This document shows positions 42,452-51,219 of a stretch of DNA of 64,000 nucleotides, piece by piece (the stretch's first letter is position 1; every line of letters begins with the position of its first letter). Under the pieces are notes generated by a model. It saw only the letters and a program-made list of their open reading frames with translations. It did not search any database and was not told the origin of the DNA. Made by a program: the position numbers and the translations under genes. The stretch is from Enterococcus moraviensis ATCC BAA-383 (GTDB taxonomy: Bacteria > Bacillota > Bacilli > Lactobacillales > Enterococcaceae): assembly GCF_000407445.1 (NCBI RefSeq), contig NZ_ASWB01000003.1, positions 1 through 64,000 on the forward strand, written 5' to 3'.

Positions 42452-43117
42452 TTATTTCTTTTGTTTTAGTGCCGTTTCATTCACATTGAAATAGGTAAAC
42501 ACTTTTTTCTGGATTGTTTGAACTTTTTTGATATCTGCTAAGTAATTTTCATAGGTTGTTTTTTCTTGCAGGCTGTCGACTGATTGATTGTTCAGATTCA
42601 ATCCCAGTTCCTTCATCTGCGAATAGTATCGGTTTAGTAGCTGTTGTCCTTCTACCGTTAATCTGGGGTCAGCGTAGCGAATGCCAAAACCTGATAGTTT
42701 AGCAGCTAGTTCCCGCATGTTTTTTCTCGTTTTCTCAACATTTTGTGTCCCTTCGATCGATTCTAATTGTTCGAATGTCTTATTTAATAAATAGTAACCT
42801 TCTACAATGCCATCTGAATCACGATCTCCTAAATTTGTTGCTTGGTGGTAGCGGGAAAAGGCAGCTCCACCTGCTAAGGCTATGCCTAAAAGTAAGAATG
42901 TTAGCCCTAATTGAATTTGTTTTTTACCTTTTTTCATTAACATATGCACTTTTTTTTTAAGAATTCTGCGCTTTTTCCTATTTTTCGGTCGACGTTGTTT
43001 TATCTTTAGCCGCTCTTTTTTTGTTAAAAAATAAGAAATCAAACAAACGATCGAGAAAATAATACAGAGGATAGCCGTTGAAAGTATCCCAATGAATAGC
43101 CAATCTAGTATCGACAT
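42452..43117 (-). CDS. Small membrane protein of the WxL locus, unknown function
   Basis: A 221-aa protein with two N-terminal membrane helices (~4-32 and ~72-94) separated by a very basic stretch (KIKQRRPKNRKKRRILKKK), and a C-terminal helical domain (~95-221) with predicted coiled-coil character, facing out. No known family recognised. It lies between the DUF916 gene and the inactive signal peptidase and is co-transcribed with them. Start at 43117 chosen for GGGGGAT. A role in assembling the WxL complex is only a guess from position. Confidence 0.75.
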   Translation of the reverse strand: MSILDWLFIGILSTAILCIIFSIVCLISYFLTKKERLKIKQRRPKNRKKRRILKKKVHMLMKKGKKQIQLGLTFLLLGIALAGGAAFSRYHQATNLGDRDSDGIVEGYYLLNKTFEQLESIEGTQNVEKTRKNMRELAAKLSGFGIRYADPRLTVEGQQLLNRYYSQMKELGLNLNNQSVDSLQEKTTYENYLADIKKVQTIQKKVFTYFNVNETALKQKK

Positions 43118-43221
43118 TTTTCTATCCCCCAAAGATTGGCAGTTTTAGCAATTGCCTGCTTTTAAGCTGCCATTTTTTTAATCACTAAACAACGTTGTTC
43201 GTTTAACGTTATTTAATTACA

Positions 43222-44286
43222 CTATCTTTTTTTACCTGATTTCTTTTTCTTCCTAGCTTTCTTCTTGTTCTTTTTTCTAAAGAAGCGAACTACAAAAAAT
43301 AAGATCACAACGATACCTAAAACACCCAACACGATCAAAATGATCGTCATCCAATTCACTCGACTTTCTTGCAGTAAACTGACATCTTCTTGGTTAAATT
43401 TATCAGCTTCTTCATCCGTGATTTTAAATTCTTGCTCCCATTCCCACTTACCATTATTTTCCGCTGTAACTAAAATATGAGCGCGATAGTCCCCAGCTTG
43501 CATTTTCTCGCCATTCATCAACACAGGAAAATTAATTTGCGAGTTTGGTGCCATTCTCATTTTATTTTGCTTGGTATCATATAATACTTCATCCGACTCT
43601 TTTTTCATGACTTGAACATCTACAGTCATATCATCAAGGTAGACAGGTGTTACATTTGAATAATTGATAAATACTGCGTTACGGTAATTCTGCTGCTCTG
43701 CGAATACTGTATTAAGTTTTAACTCTGGCGTTATCACTGCGTTTGTTTCCGTTAAAATCATCCCAACTAAATAGCCGTATTCATTTTTGATCATCGCTTC
43801 TTGGCTTTCTGTTTGGCCTTTTTGGATCATGTAGATACCACCAGAAATCACTCCGTCGTATTGGGAATCCGGCATTTTTATATTTAATTTATAATCGATA
43901 CTTTGGTTAGCTGGAATTTTAACCGTTTTTTCGCCTTTTACGAGATCTGCAAAATCATATTTTAGCGACTTATCTTTCTCTAGTTTTGAAGGGCCATATT
44001 CGATGACACCGTTTGTATTGGTTTTAGCACTATTCAATGCGACTTCTACGGTGATTTCTTCTGAGGAACTATTATTCATTTTGATTGTGACTGTTTGCTC
44101 TTGACCTGGTGTCATTTTTAGGTCGTAATAACCAACTTCCTTATTATGTTGATTTTCTGGCTGAATTACTTTATATGTGAAACCACTACCGTCATCTTCT
44201 TCTGCTAATCCCGTTGTGAATAAAAAAGTACTGTTCATCCCTATGTATAGAATAATTGCCAACCACGTTAAGATTCTTTTTTTCAT
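43222..44286 (-). CDS. WxL-interacting membrane protein (DUF916 + DUF3324)
   Basis: A 354-aa protein with signal peptide (WLAIILYIGMNSTFLFTTGLAEE), a DUF916 domain (~30-150: FTYKVIQPENQHNKEVGYYDLKMTPGQEQTVTIKMNNSS), DUF3324 (~165-295: GYLVGMILTE...KMRMAPNSQINFPVLMNGEKMQAGDY), a membrane helix (~310-335) and a Lys-rich tail. It has the same build as the protein at 19975-21120 in locus 1. It should bind peptidoglycan and present the locus 2 WxL proteins. A hairpin at 44311-44348 separates it from the WxL gene upstream. Confidence 0.92.
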   Translation of the reverse strand: MKKRILTWLAIILYIGMNSTFLFTTGLAEEDDGSGFTYKVIQPENQHNKEVGYYDLKMTPGQEQTVTIKMNNSSSEEITVEVALNSAKTNTNGVIEYGPSKLEKDKSLKYDFADLVKGEKTVKIPANQSIDYKLNIKMPDSQYDGVISGGIYMIQKGQTESQEAMIKNEYGYLVGMILTETNAVITPELKLNTVFAEQQNYRNAVFINYSNVTPVYLDDMTVDVQVMKKESDEVLYDTKQNKMRMAPNSQINFPVLMNGEKMQAGDYRAHILVTAENNGKWEWEQEFKITDEEADKFNQEDVSLLQESRVNWMTIILIVLGVLGIVVILFFVVRFFRKKNKKKARKKKKSGKKR

Positions 44287-44310
44287 GCCATACTGCCTTT
44301 CTTTTTATAT

Positions 44311-44348
44311 TAAGAACAAGTACGCCACTAATGGCGGACTTGTTCTTA
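44311..44348 (-). terminator. Strong hairpin between the last WxL gene and the DUF916 gene
   Basis: TAAGAACAAGT-CGCCA-loop-TGGCG-ACTTGTTCTTA: a stem of about 16 bp with one bulged pair. The T-run is poor (TTAATAT), so it may be a partial terminator or a processing/stability site that sets the ratio of WxL to DUF916 protein. Confidence 0.6.
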
Positions 44349-44379
44349 CACTTCATTTTACTTTTACGTGTAACTTAGA

Positions 44380-45153
44380 TTATCTTGCGTCAGCGATTGT
44401 CCATGTGATTGTTGAAGAATAGCCACTGCTTGTTGATAATTTATTGCCTGCTGAAGGAACCCATAATTTTACAGAATCTGCTTCAGTACTATCGGCCTTA
44501 TCTCCAAATTGTAGGATAAATTGACCGAATCCTTTATCTGCTGCATCTTGTGTAACAAAGGTTGTTGGTGTTGTCCCATCGGTTTCAACAACTTGTGTTG
44601 CAGGAACTCCTGCAGCGTTCACTTGATTTTGATCTGCTGCATTGATTAGTTTCACATTACCAAATTTTAATTGAGCTGATTTTAATTCTTGTTTTTCTGT
44701 GTTTGTAAATTTTGTCGCTTTTGCTGTCACTGTGTGTTTATTGGGTTGGTTATCTGCACGCGTATCTTTAAATTGGACAAAGTTTGGACTTACTACTTTT
44801 GTTCCATTTTTGTATACAATTTCAGCTGCTTGGGCTGTATATTCCCATCCATTACCAGAAGCTGGCGCTACTTTATTATCACCAAAATTCAAATCAGTTA
44901 CGGCAATCACTTTTAATGGCCCTTTAGCTGGGTTAACAGTTGGCTCTGTAATTGGATTTTCAGGATCGACCGGTTTTGTTGGGTCTGTTGGATCGATAGT
45001 GTTATCCCCACCGTCATCTTCAGTAAATTTAATTGTTCCTTTTCCGCTCCAGTTCAATGGATCCTCTGCCGCTTGAACAGCGTTTGGTAATGCTACCGCT
45101 GCTCCTAATACTGCTAATAGCGTAGCTGCGCATAATTTGTGTGTTAATTTCAT
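44380..45153 (-). CDS. WxL-domain surface protein
   Basis: A 257-aa protein with signal peptide (cleavage near VQAAEDP), a linker of acidic and Pro-rich repeats (IDPTDPTKPVDPENPITEPT), and a WxL domain with PLKVIAVTDLNFGDNKV and the closing SSTITWTIADAR (W-T-I). It is the most abundant type of protein in such loci, with no extra domain. Probably co-assembled with the neighbouring WxL proteins and the DUF916 protein encoded next. Confidence 0.92.
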   Translation of the reverse strand: MKLTHKLCAATLLAVLGAAVALPNAVQAAEDPLNWSGKGTIKFTEDDGGDNTIDPTDPTKPVDPENPITEPTVNPAKGPLKVIAVTDLNFGDNKVAPASGNGWEYTAQAAEIVYKNGTKVVSPNFVQFKDTRADNQPNKHTVTAKATKFTNTEKQELKSAQLKFGNVKLINAADQNQVNAAGVPATQVVETDGTTPTTFVTQDAADKGFGQFILQFGDKADSTEADSVKLWVPSAGNKLSTSSGYSSTITWTIADAR

Positions 45154-45181
45154 GTGTGTTTCCTCCTAAAATTTGGTTTAT

Positions 45182-45970
45182 TTATGGTAGCTCGGATAAT
45201 ATCCAAGTTAACACCGTTTGGTAGTTTCCTGGTTCTTTTGCTGCTTTACCAGGTACAAATAAAGAGATAGCTTGGTTCTCATAGATTGGCTGATTATTAA
45301 ACCTTGGATCTACAATTGCATTGTTCTGTTCATCCAATTTTGGCTTTAGTGTATCTGGTCGTTTTTTATCATTGTTCACAGATGCACCGAAGATAATCGC
45401 CCAAGTTCCATCACCCATAGTTGGTTTTGCTTCAGCTAAGTTATAAACTTCACCGATATTCAACAACCGAATGACTTCTTTAGATACTGTAGGTGCCATT
45501 GCTGGATCATTTATTGAGTTCGCCCATGATTGGTCAAACGATAACACCGTACCCTTTAATTCTTTACCTTTTTCTATATTCTGAAATTGAGTCTCTTGTT
45601 TTAATTGTAATGTCCAACCAGGACTGTCGTTTCTAAAATCCGACACTTGAATAAAATTTCCTCGCGCGCCAGTATCATCCTTGAACAGTTGCGCATTTCC
45701 ATAATATGTTTGATCTTGATTGGACATTTTTGCTTCCCCAAAATCGATTTGAGGAACAAAATCAAAACGCAATAGATTATTTGTCTTAGGGCTCTCCCCA
45801 GGATCAGCTGGTGTCCCTGGACGTTCTGGGTCCATCACTTGCACTGGATGTTTTCCATAAAATTCGATTGTCCCTTTATCAGAATAATTAGTAACATCTG
45901 CTTTCGCTATTAGTGGGCTTGTAAACACAGCTAACAACATTAGGTAACTGATGAGTGTTTTTCTTTTCAT
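45182..45970 (-). CDS. WxL-domain surface protein
   Basis: About 262 aa. Signal peptide (LISYLMLLAVFTSPLIAKA), a short linker (PVQVMDPERPGTPADPGESP), and a WxL domain with FDFVPQIDFGEAKMS, GWTLQLKQ (first W-x-L) and YQTVLTWILSELP. The start at 45970 is chosen; an earlier GTG at 45979 would overlap the LPXTG gene. Close to the locus 1 protein at 24853-25563 in length and layout. Confidence 0.9.
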   Translation of the reverse strand: MKRKTLISYLMLLAVFTSPLIAKADVTNYSDKGTIEFYGKHPVQVMDPERPGTPADPGESPKTNNLLRFDFVPQIDFGEAKMSNQDQTYYGNAQLFKDDTGARGNFIQVSDFRNDSPGWTLQLKQETQFQNIEKGKELKGTVLSFDQSWANSINDPAMAPTVSKEVIRLLNIGEVYNLAEAKPTMGDGTWAIIFGASVNNDKKRPDTLKPKLDEQNNAIVDPRFNNQPIYENQAISLFVPGKAAKEPGNYQTVLTWILSELP

Positions 45971-45971
45971 C

Positions 45972-46310
45972 TCAATCACGCTCTCCTTTCACAATGCTCC
46001 TCTTCCTAAGAAAGAAAAAAATTGCTGCAAGTATACTTAAAAAAATACCTGCGAAAAGAAAACTGATTGTTATTAAATCTCCTGTATTCGGCAACCGACC
46101 CACTGGCTTTTTCTCTCTAATTGAAGATTCATTTGTGGTTGATTCACTTGTCTGTTCTGTTTCAGTATTAGATTTTTTTAAAACGATCCCAGCGTTTGTC
46201 TGTACCTGTCCACCTTCCTCAGCTGCCCAGCCTCTATTATTCGTACCGAAAGACACGGCAAGAAAAATCAAAGGAATTAGAATAAAACGAATAATTCGAT
46301 GCTTTTTCAT
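45972..46310 (-). CDS. Small LPXTG-anchored protein
   Basis: A 112-aa protein with a signal peptide (IRFILIPLIFLAVSFGTNNRGWAAE), a short Thr/Ser/Glu-rich spacer, the sortase signal LPNTGD, a hydrophobic stretch and the basic tail RKRSIVKGERD. Sortase would anchor it to the wall. It is the counterpart of the small LPXTG protein in locus 1 and holds the same position between the giant WxL protein and the smaller ones. Confidence 0.9.
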   Translation of the reverse strand: MKKHRIIRFILIPLIFLAVSFGTNNRGWAAEEGGQVQTNAGIVLKKSNTETEQTSESTTNESSIREKKPVGRLPNTGDLITISFLFAGIFLSILAAIFFFLRKRSIVKGERD

Positions 46311-46326
46311 AACAGTCTTCCCTCCA

Positions 46327-48774
46327 TTAATAGGCTTCTTCTATTTGCCAAGTCAGTGTTGTTTCGTATTTTCCTACTTGTTTAACAGACCCGACTGGTA
46401 CATTCAGACGTAACCCTTGTTTTTCAGGTCCCCACGTTTCTTCACTAATATCATATTTTCCAGAAGACTGGTGTTTTGAACGGAAGACTTCTTGGGCTTC
46501 TGTCGAAATTACTTTCTCTCCATTAGTTGTCTGGTAGCTTAGGGCGTTTGGTAGTCGGTTTGACGGATCCCCTGGAATACTAAAATCTTGTGATTGCTTT
46601 AACGTGATTTTCCACGTTCCTAATGATGAACGGTTGTCCCAAATAACTAAGTGTTGATCATAATTTGGATCGTCGAATTTTTTATTTCTACTACTTACTT
46701 TTTGATCCCCAAAATCAATTGCATTAGGGGCTGACTCAATAAACAAAGTTCCTCTAAAGGTATATTTCCTTGTGACTCCTTCTGGCACAACCAAGAGATC
46801 TTTTTCATCTAATGGCGGTGTGTTTAACATGTAATTCATCCCTTTGACTGCGCTAAGTTTTTCAAGGACTTGAGCATTTTGGCTTAAATCGATACGATCA
46901 TTAATCGCTGCTTCAAAGGATAGATCATCAATGATTGGTTGATCTTTTTCATCGACAAAAGAAATTTTTACTGTTGCAAAACTTTGAGTGACAGTAACGT
47001 GAATTGTCTTGTCTACTTTTGCGCTGTCTGCGCCATAAGACACGATTGCTTCATAGATGCCTAAGCCCGCAAGTTCAGGTGGTTTCGGTAATGTCCCAAT
47101 TGTTACATTCAACTTATTTTTGTCTAGTGAATTTGCAGATACTTCATTATAATCCCACAGTTGTAACTCGGCTTTCTCCTTAATCAGAGTCAACAGTGCT
47201 GCTTCTGTTTTAGGATAATCCTTTACCCCAACACTAAAGTCTTTTCCATAGATAATATATTGACTGCTTTTAACAACTTCCTGATTTTGAATAAAAATTG
47301 GAATCGTTACGTCACGTGCGTTTCCTTTTTCATCTGTAAGAGTAACTTGGAAACTACTTGAACCGACTGCTTTCACAATATTTGTTATATCTTGTCCCGT
47401 TGTTAAATCGATCTTTATCTTATCTTTTGGTGAAAAATCATCTTCATAGTTGGATAAAAAGATACTATAGTCGGCAACTTCCGTGATTGCTTTTGTGTCC
47501 CCGATATCAATAAACGTCAATTTACCCGTTCCAACTGGTGCAGTTTTATCATACGTGATATCGTAAGCAGCCTCTTTATCTGAGATAAAGTTTTCAGCAA
47601 CTGCTTGTGCTGTCAGTGTTAACTTTTTATCACCCGTTACCTCGGTATCTTTTACTTTAAACTGAATATCAACAACGGGATCTCCAACTGTTAAATCTTT
47701 AGACAACGGAATAACTAACTCATTGTTACTATACGTTGGGGTTACAGAAATACCATTCAAAAGAAAGGTTCCTTGCTGGTATACTTGATTGGGTGACAAG
47801 GCAAACTTAAAGCTTGGTTGAATCATGTTTTGTTTACCACCTGTATATTTCCCAGAATAACGAACGGTCACCTCTGAATCTTGGGTAGTACTTTCGATTT
47901 TTTTCCCTTCAGTATTCATAAACTCAACATTCTCGGTGTAATTTACTAATCCTGGAACTGATTTAAACGCCACAATAGCTTTTTCAAATTCTTCACCCGT
48001 AGAACCTGTGAATCCCCAATACACACTATCAGTACCAAAAGTACTTTTAGAAATCTCTGCTGTTACAGGATCCAAGCCTTCAAGAGCGTAGGTCACATAT
48101 CCTTTACCAGAAGAATCAAACGCTTTCCATTCCATACTAAACAATCGCCAACGAGCATCACCTAATTTAAATTTCGGATATTGCAATCCATAATGCTCAA
48201 TAACTAAGCTATAGGCTGACTCAGTAATATATGAACTTCTTTGATCTGGAAAACTATATGCAACATGGCCATTTCCATCATTGATAAGAACATGCATGTC
48301 ATTAGACCCCTTGTTATAGTAGCTATCAAACTCTATAGCAAAACTTTTCTTGAGTTGCTTTCCGTCCAGTCCAGAAGGGTTATTAATATAATATCTACCT
48401 GAATAGATTCCAAAATATTCACCTACCCGACCTGAGAAATTTGATATAGCATTTTTATCGTTATGCATGACAAAAGTCATACCATCCGCTGCACCGTCAA
48501 TATACAAATACATCTCTGACTTAAAATCTTGTGTCAAATCCATTTTATTTAGCTCTGTAGAAAAAATACTACCTATTTGATTCGTTTTTTTGTCTGTAAT
48601 CACAACATTATTTCCCTCAACATAACTATTAGCTCCTTTGGGAGTGACAAAAATCTGATCCAAAGGAATACTATGAGGTGGTTGAACATAGTCTGAAGCC
48701 TCTGCTATTAATGGAACACAGCTTATACCAACAACTAAAGTCGTAAAAATAAGTTTTTTTACTTTACCTAACAT
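46327..48774 (-). CDS. Giant WxL-domain protein with N-terminal L-type lectin-like domain
   Basis: An 815-aa protein with signal peptide (LIFTTLVVGISCVPLIAEAS), then a domain of about 240 residues with the pattern of bacterial legume-lectin-like domains (IGSIFSTELNKMDLTQDFKSEMYLYIDGAADGMTFVMHNDK...WRLFSMEWKAFDSSGKGYVTYALEG). Ig-like or Mucin-binding-type repeats follow (~270-680), and at the end a WxL domain with GTWKITLKQ and TTLTWQIEEAY. The lectin part suggests binding of a glycan on a host or neighbour cell. It heads WxL locus 2 and is the likely adhesin. Confidence 0.88.
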   Translation of the reverse strand: MLGKVKKLIFTTLVVGISCVPLIAEASDYVQPPHSIPLDQIFVTPKGANSYVEGNNVVITDKKTNQIGSIFSTELNKMDLTQDFKSEMYLYIDGAADGMTFVMHNDKNAISNFSGRVGEYFGIYSGRYYINNPSGLDGKQLKKSFAIEFDSYYNKGSNDMHVLINDGNGHVAYSFPDQRSSYITESAYSLVIEHYGLQYPKFKLGDARWRLFSMEWKAFDSSGKGYVTYALEGLDPVTAEISKSTFGTDSVYWGFTGSTGEEFEKAIVAFKSVPGLVNYTENVEFMNTEGKKIESTTQDSEVTVRYSGKYTGGKQNMIQPSFKFALSPNQVYQQGTFLLNGISVTPTYSNNELVIPLSKDLTVGDPVVDIQFKVKDTEVTGDKKLTLTAQAVAENFISDKEAAYDITYDKTAPVGTGKLTFIDIGDTKAITEVADYSIFLSNYEDDFSPKDKIKIDLTTGQDITNIVKAVGSSSFQVTLTDEKGNARDVTIPIFIQNQEVVKSSQYIIYGKDFSVGVKDYPKTEAALLTLIKEKAELQLWDYNEVSANSLDKNKLNVTIGTLPKPPELAGLGIYEAIVSYGADSAKVDKTIHVTVTQSFATVKISFVDEKDQPIIDDLSFEAAINDRIDLSQNAQVLEKLSAVKGMNYMLNTPPLDEKDLLVVPEGVTRKYTFRGTLFIESAPNAIDFGDQKVSSRNKKFDDPNYDQHLVIWDNRSSLGTWKITLKQSQDFSIPGDPSNRLPNALSYQTTNGEKVISTEAQEVFRSKHQSSGKYDISEETWGPEKQGLRLNVPVGSVKQVGKYETTLTWQIEEAY

Positions 48775-49589
48775 CTTTTATTTTCACCTCCTCATAAAAT
48801 AAATTTAGGTTTTTCTTTCGGGATAACCTATAACCCAATAACCTCTAAGTGACACTCATTGTATTAATCGAAAATCACTAATCACCCCCTTATTTAAAAT
48901 TCTTTTGAAAGAGTAGTTAGTCTGTCTAATAAGGAACTATTTAATTTGCCCGCTATTCAAATATGTTTTAATAACAACATAGCTGAGATAAAAAAACATT
49001 TCGCAATTATTTAACGAGATTACAACGATAAAAATGAGATGTTTTTGAAATCCACTTTTTTATTATACTTTTTTTTCAAGAAAAGTGATGATCAATCTGT
49101 GTAAAGAGTGGAAACATTTTTTGAAAAAAGCAGTATTCCCTGTTTAATTATGCTAGATTTCACTATTTTTTTTCTTTTTTATGGATTTTTTTGGTATAAA
49201 ATCATATTAAAAAAAAGGGCATATATCCATAAAAAAAACATTTTTTACTTTTCTTATTTCTATCGTTTTTTCACTTTACTTGAGTTTTTTTCATATGCTC
49301 TTTTGTATAACAAAATATTTCTTTGAATTTAGACTTAAAAATAGTTCATGAGTACCAGCTTCAAAAAATAGGGGGAAAGTACTAGATAAATAAGAAATAG
49401 ATAGATGTGTATAATGAATTTTTGCTGAAGAAAAGTTTCTCCATAGTCGAAAAAGCTAGGATTACTCTGTTCAATTTAAGTTAAAGGTGGTAGAGGGACA
49501 TGTAACAACAGAATCATCCCATCGAGAAGTAACAAATTGTCACAAAATCAAAAAAAGCCAACCTCAATCAAGAAGTTGACCTTTATAAT
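48775..49589. other. Intergenic gap, 815 bp, with IS remnant and locus 2 promoter region
   Basis: The left part should hold the promoter of WxL locus 2, but no clear -35/-10 pair stands out. Bases 49436-49545 are a decayed IS orfA fragment. A 72-codon open frame at 49108-49326 is AT-rich Phe/Tyr/Lys sequence without a ribosome site and is not called a gene. A probable terminator (GTCAACTTC / GAGGTTGGC, then TTTTTTTG) lies at 49553-49582 on the minus strand. Confidence 0.5.
49436..49545 (+). pseudogene. Decayed IS3-family orfA fragment
   Basis: It resembles 33462-33570 of the dead IS: CTCTGTTCAATTTAAGTT and nearby blocks match CGCTGTTCAATTTAAGCT and its surroundings with several changes and indels. 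The IS ends are missing. Confidence 0.5.
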
Positions 49590-50435
49590 TTAATACCCAA
49601 ATTTAATCTGCATTCCATTTGGATCTTTTATCATGATTTGCTCTTGTTCTTTCACGTATTCAACAGAGGCTTCATCAAGTTGCTTGTTCAAAAGCTCAAA
49701 TGCATCTCTGGATGGTAACTGGAATGTATACCACGCCAAGCCTAACTGATTCTCACCAATTAAAGCCACATATTCGCCATTCCAAGTGTTCGTCCCTATA
49801 TGATGATGATACTCGCCTGCTGCGAAGAATTTCGCACGGTTGCCGAAATTCGATTTCAAAGAAAAACCAAGTTTTTCATAAAACTTCTCAGTCTCCTCTA
49901 AATCTGCAACCTGTAGATGAACATGTCCGATTCTTGAGCCTGGCGCCATACCTAACCACTTGCCATCCGCTTCTGCGACAACCCCATCTCCATCCAACTC
50001 TTCCGTCACACCAATGATTTCTCCGTCTGCTCGAATATCCCAATCCGTCATCGGTTTATCCCGATAGATTTCGATCCCATTGTCTTCTGGATCCGTTAGA
50101 TAGATGGCTTCGCTGTAGCCATGATCAGCGGCACCAACTTCAATCTTGTTTTGCAATAGCCACAATAACGTATTGCCTAAATCTTTACGAGTAGGTAAGA
50201 GAAAAGCCGTATGATACAATCCCGTCGTCTTATCTTTTACCACAGGATCAACAAGTTCTTCCAAAATAAGGATTGCTTCAGAAGACTGTTGTGCACCTAA
50301 GAAAGCTGTATTTTCTTCTTTTTTTAGTAAAACAAGTCCAATCATCTGCGTATAAAATTCTGTCATTACATCCAGATTCGCTACTTTTAATTTTACTAGT
50401 TTTACAATCGTTTCTTTAGGTAATGTGTACACCAT
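49590..50435 (-). CDS. VOC-family dioxygenase-like protein (catechol 2,3-dioxygenase type)
   Basis: A 281-aa protein with two vicinal-oxygen-chelate domains: residues ~10-125 (VKLKVANLDVMTEFYTQMIGLVLL) and ~165-280 (IGHVHLQVADLEETEKFYEKLGFSL...AAGEYHHHIGTNTWNG). Metal ligands His and Glu are partly present in the second half (GHVHL, HHHIG). Such proteins cleave aromatic rings or detoxify quinones, as CatE does in Bacillus. It is co-transcribed with the nitroreductase upstream (25-base gap). Start at 50435 chosen for GGAGGAG. Confidence 0.85.
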   Translation of the reverse strand: MVYTLPKETIVKLVKLKVANLDVMTEFYTQMIGLVLLKKEENTAFLGAQQSSEAILILEELVDPVVKDKTTGLYHTAFLLPTRKDLGNTLLWLLQNKIEVGAADHGYSEAIYLTDPEDNGIEIYRDKPMTDWDIRADGEIIGVTEELDGDGVVAEADGKWLGMAPGSRIGHVHLQVADLEETEKFYEKLGFSLKSNFGNRAKFFAAGEYHHHIGTNTWNGEYVALIGENQLGLAWYTFQLPSRDAFELLNKQLDEASVEYVKEQEQIMIKDPNGMQIKFGY

Positions 50436-50460
50436 ACTTTTCTCCTCCACTTGCTCGTTA

Positions 50461-51057
50461 TTAGTTAAATTCTAGGAAACGTGCGCTATCTTCCATGTAT
50501 TCTTTTTCGCCAGCTTCGGCTTCGATTGAACCGAAAACAAGTTGTGCTCTTAATTTCCAGCTACTTGGAATAGACCATTCTTTCGCAACTGCTTCATCGA
50601 TTACTGGGTTGTAATGTTGTAAGTTTGCACCAATGTTTTCTTGAGCCAAAGCAGTCCAAACGTTTGCTTGTGTTAAACCACTTGCTTGTTCTGACCAAAC
50701 TGGGAAGTTATCTGCATATAAGGCAAATTGTTCTTGTAAGTTTTTAACAATATCCATATCTTCAAAGAATAACAATGTTCCTGTTCCAGCTGCAAAACTT
50801 TGTAGTTTAGCTTGTGTATTTGGAAAAGCTTCTGCAGGTGTTAAAGGTTTCAATGCTTCTTCTGTCATTGACCATAATTTTTTGTGTGCATCGCCGAATA
50901 AGAACACCACACGTTGTGTTTGTGAATTGAAAGATGTTGGGCTTTCTCTAACAACTTCCTTGACTAAGGCTTTGATTTCTTCTTGTGATTGTGGAAGATT
51001 ATCTCCTAAAGAGTAGATTGAACGGCGTTTTTTTAAAGCTTGAATAAATTCTGTCAT
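50461..51057 (-). CDS. Nitroreductase family protein (NfsA/HBN1-like, FMN enzyme)
   Basis: A 198-aa enzyme of the nitroreductase fold. KKRRSIYSLGDNLPQSQEEI at the start, SPTSFNSQTQRVVFLFGDAHKKLW, and the closing region SWKLRAQLVFGSIEAEAGEKEY identify the subfamily of oxygen-insensitive nitroreductases (YodC/YdgI/HBN1-like). It reduces nitro compounds and quinones with FMN. The operator CTTACT-AAA-AGTAAG at 51115-51129 is shared with the FMN reductase at 18177, so both genes may answer to the same quinone- or disulfide-stress regulator. Confidence 0.9.
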   Translation of the reverse strand: MTEFIQALKKRRSIYSLGDNLPQSQEEIKALVKEVVRESPTSFNSQTQRVVFLFGDAHKKLWSMTEEALKPLTPAEAFPNTQAKLQSFAAGTGTLLFFEDMDIVKNLQEQFALYADNFPVWSEQASGLTQANVWTALAQENIGANLQHYNPVIDEAVAKEWSIPSSWKLRAQLVFGSIEAEAGEKEYMEDSARFLEFN

Positions 51058-51114
51058 GTGTATTGCTCCTTTTCGATTCGAATTAGTTTTTAGATTACTT
51101 TCATAGTATATACT

Positions 51115-51129
51115 CTTACTAAAAGTAAG
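51115..51129. promoter_or_regulatory. Operator-type palindrome upstream of the nitroreductase operon
   Basis: CTTACT-AAA-AGTAAG, a perfect 6+6 inverted repeat with a three-base centre. The only difference from the site at 18741-18755 is the first base of the centre (T versus A). Confidence 0.65.
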
Positions 51130-51174
51130 TAAAGAATTTTAGCTTACTTTTTATAAGTTTTTTTAAAATAAAAG

Positions 51175-51199
51175 AAAAAAGCCTAAAATATAGGCTTTT
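51175..51199 (-). terminator. Terminator of the nitroreductase-DUF1304 operon
   Basis: AAAAGCCTA-5-TAGGCTTTT followed by TTC on the minus strand, 20 bases after the stop codon of the membrane protein. Confidence 0.75.
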
Positions 51200-51219
51200 C
51201 AAATTCAAAACAATTATTA

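Noticed and set aside
49108-49326. 72-codon open frame on the plus strand rich in Phe, Tyr and Ile
   Set aside because: Very AT-rich, no ribosome site, composition of random AT sequence and no recognisable family.
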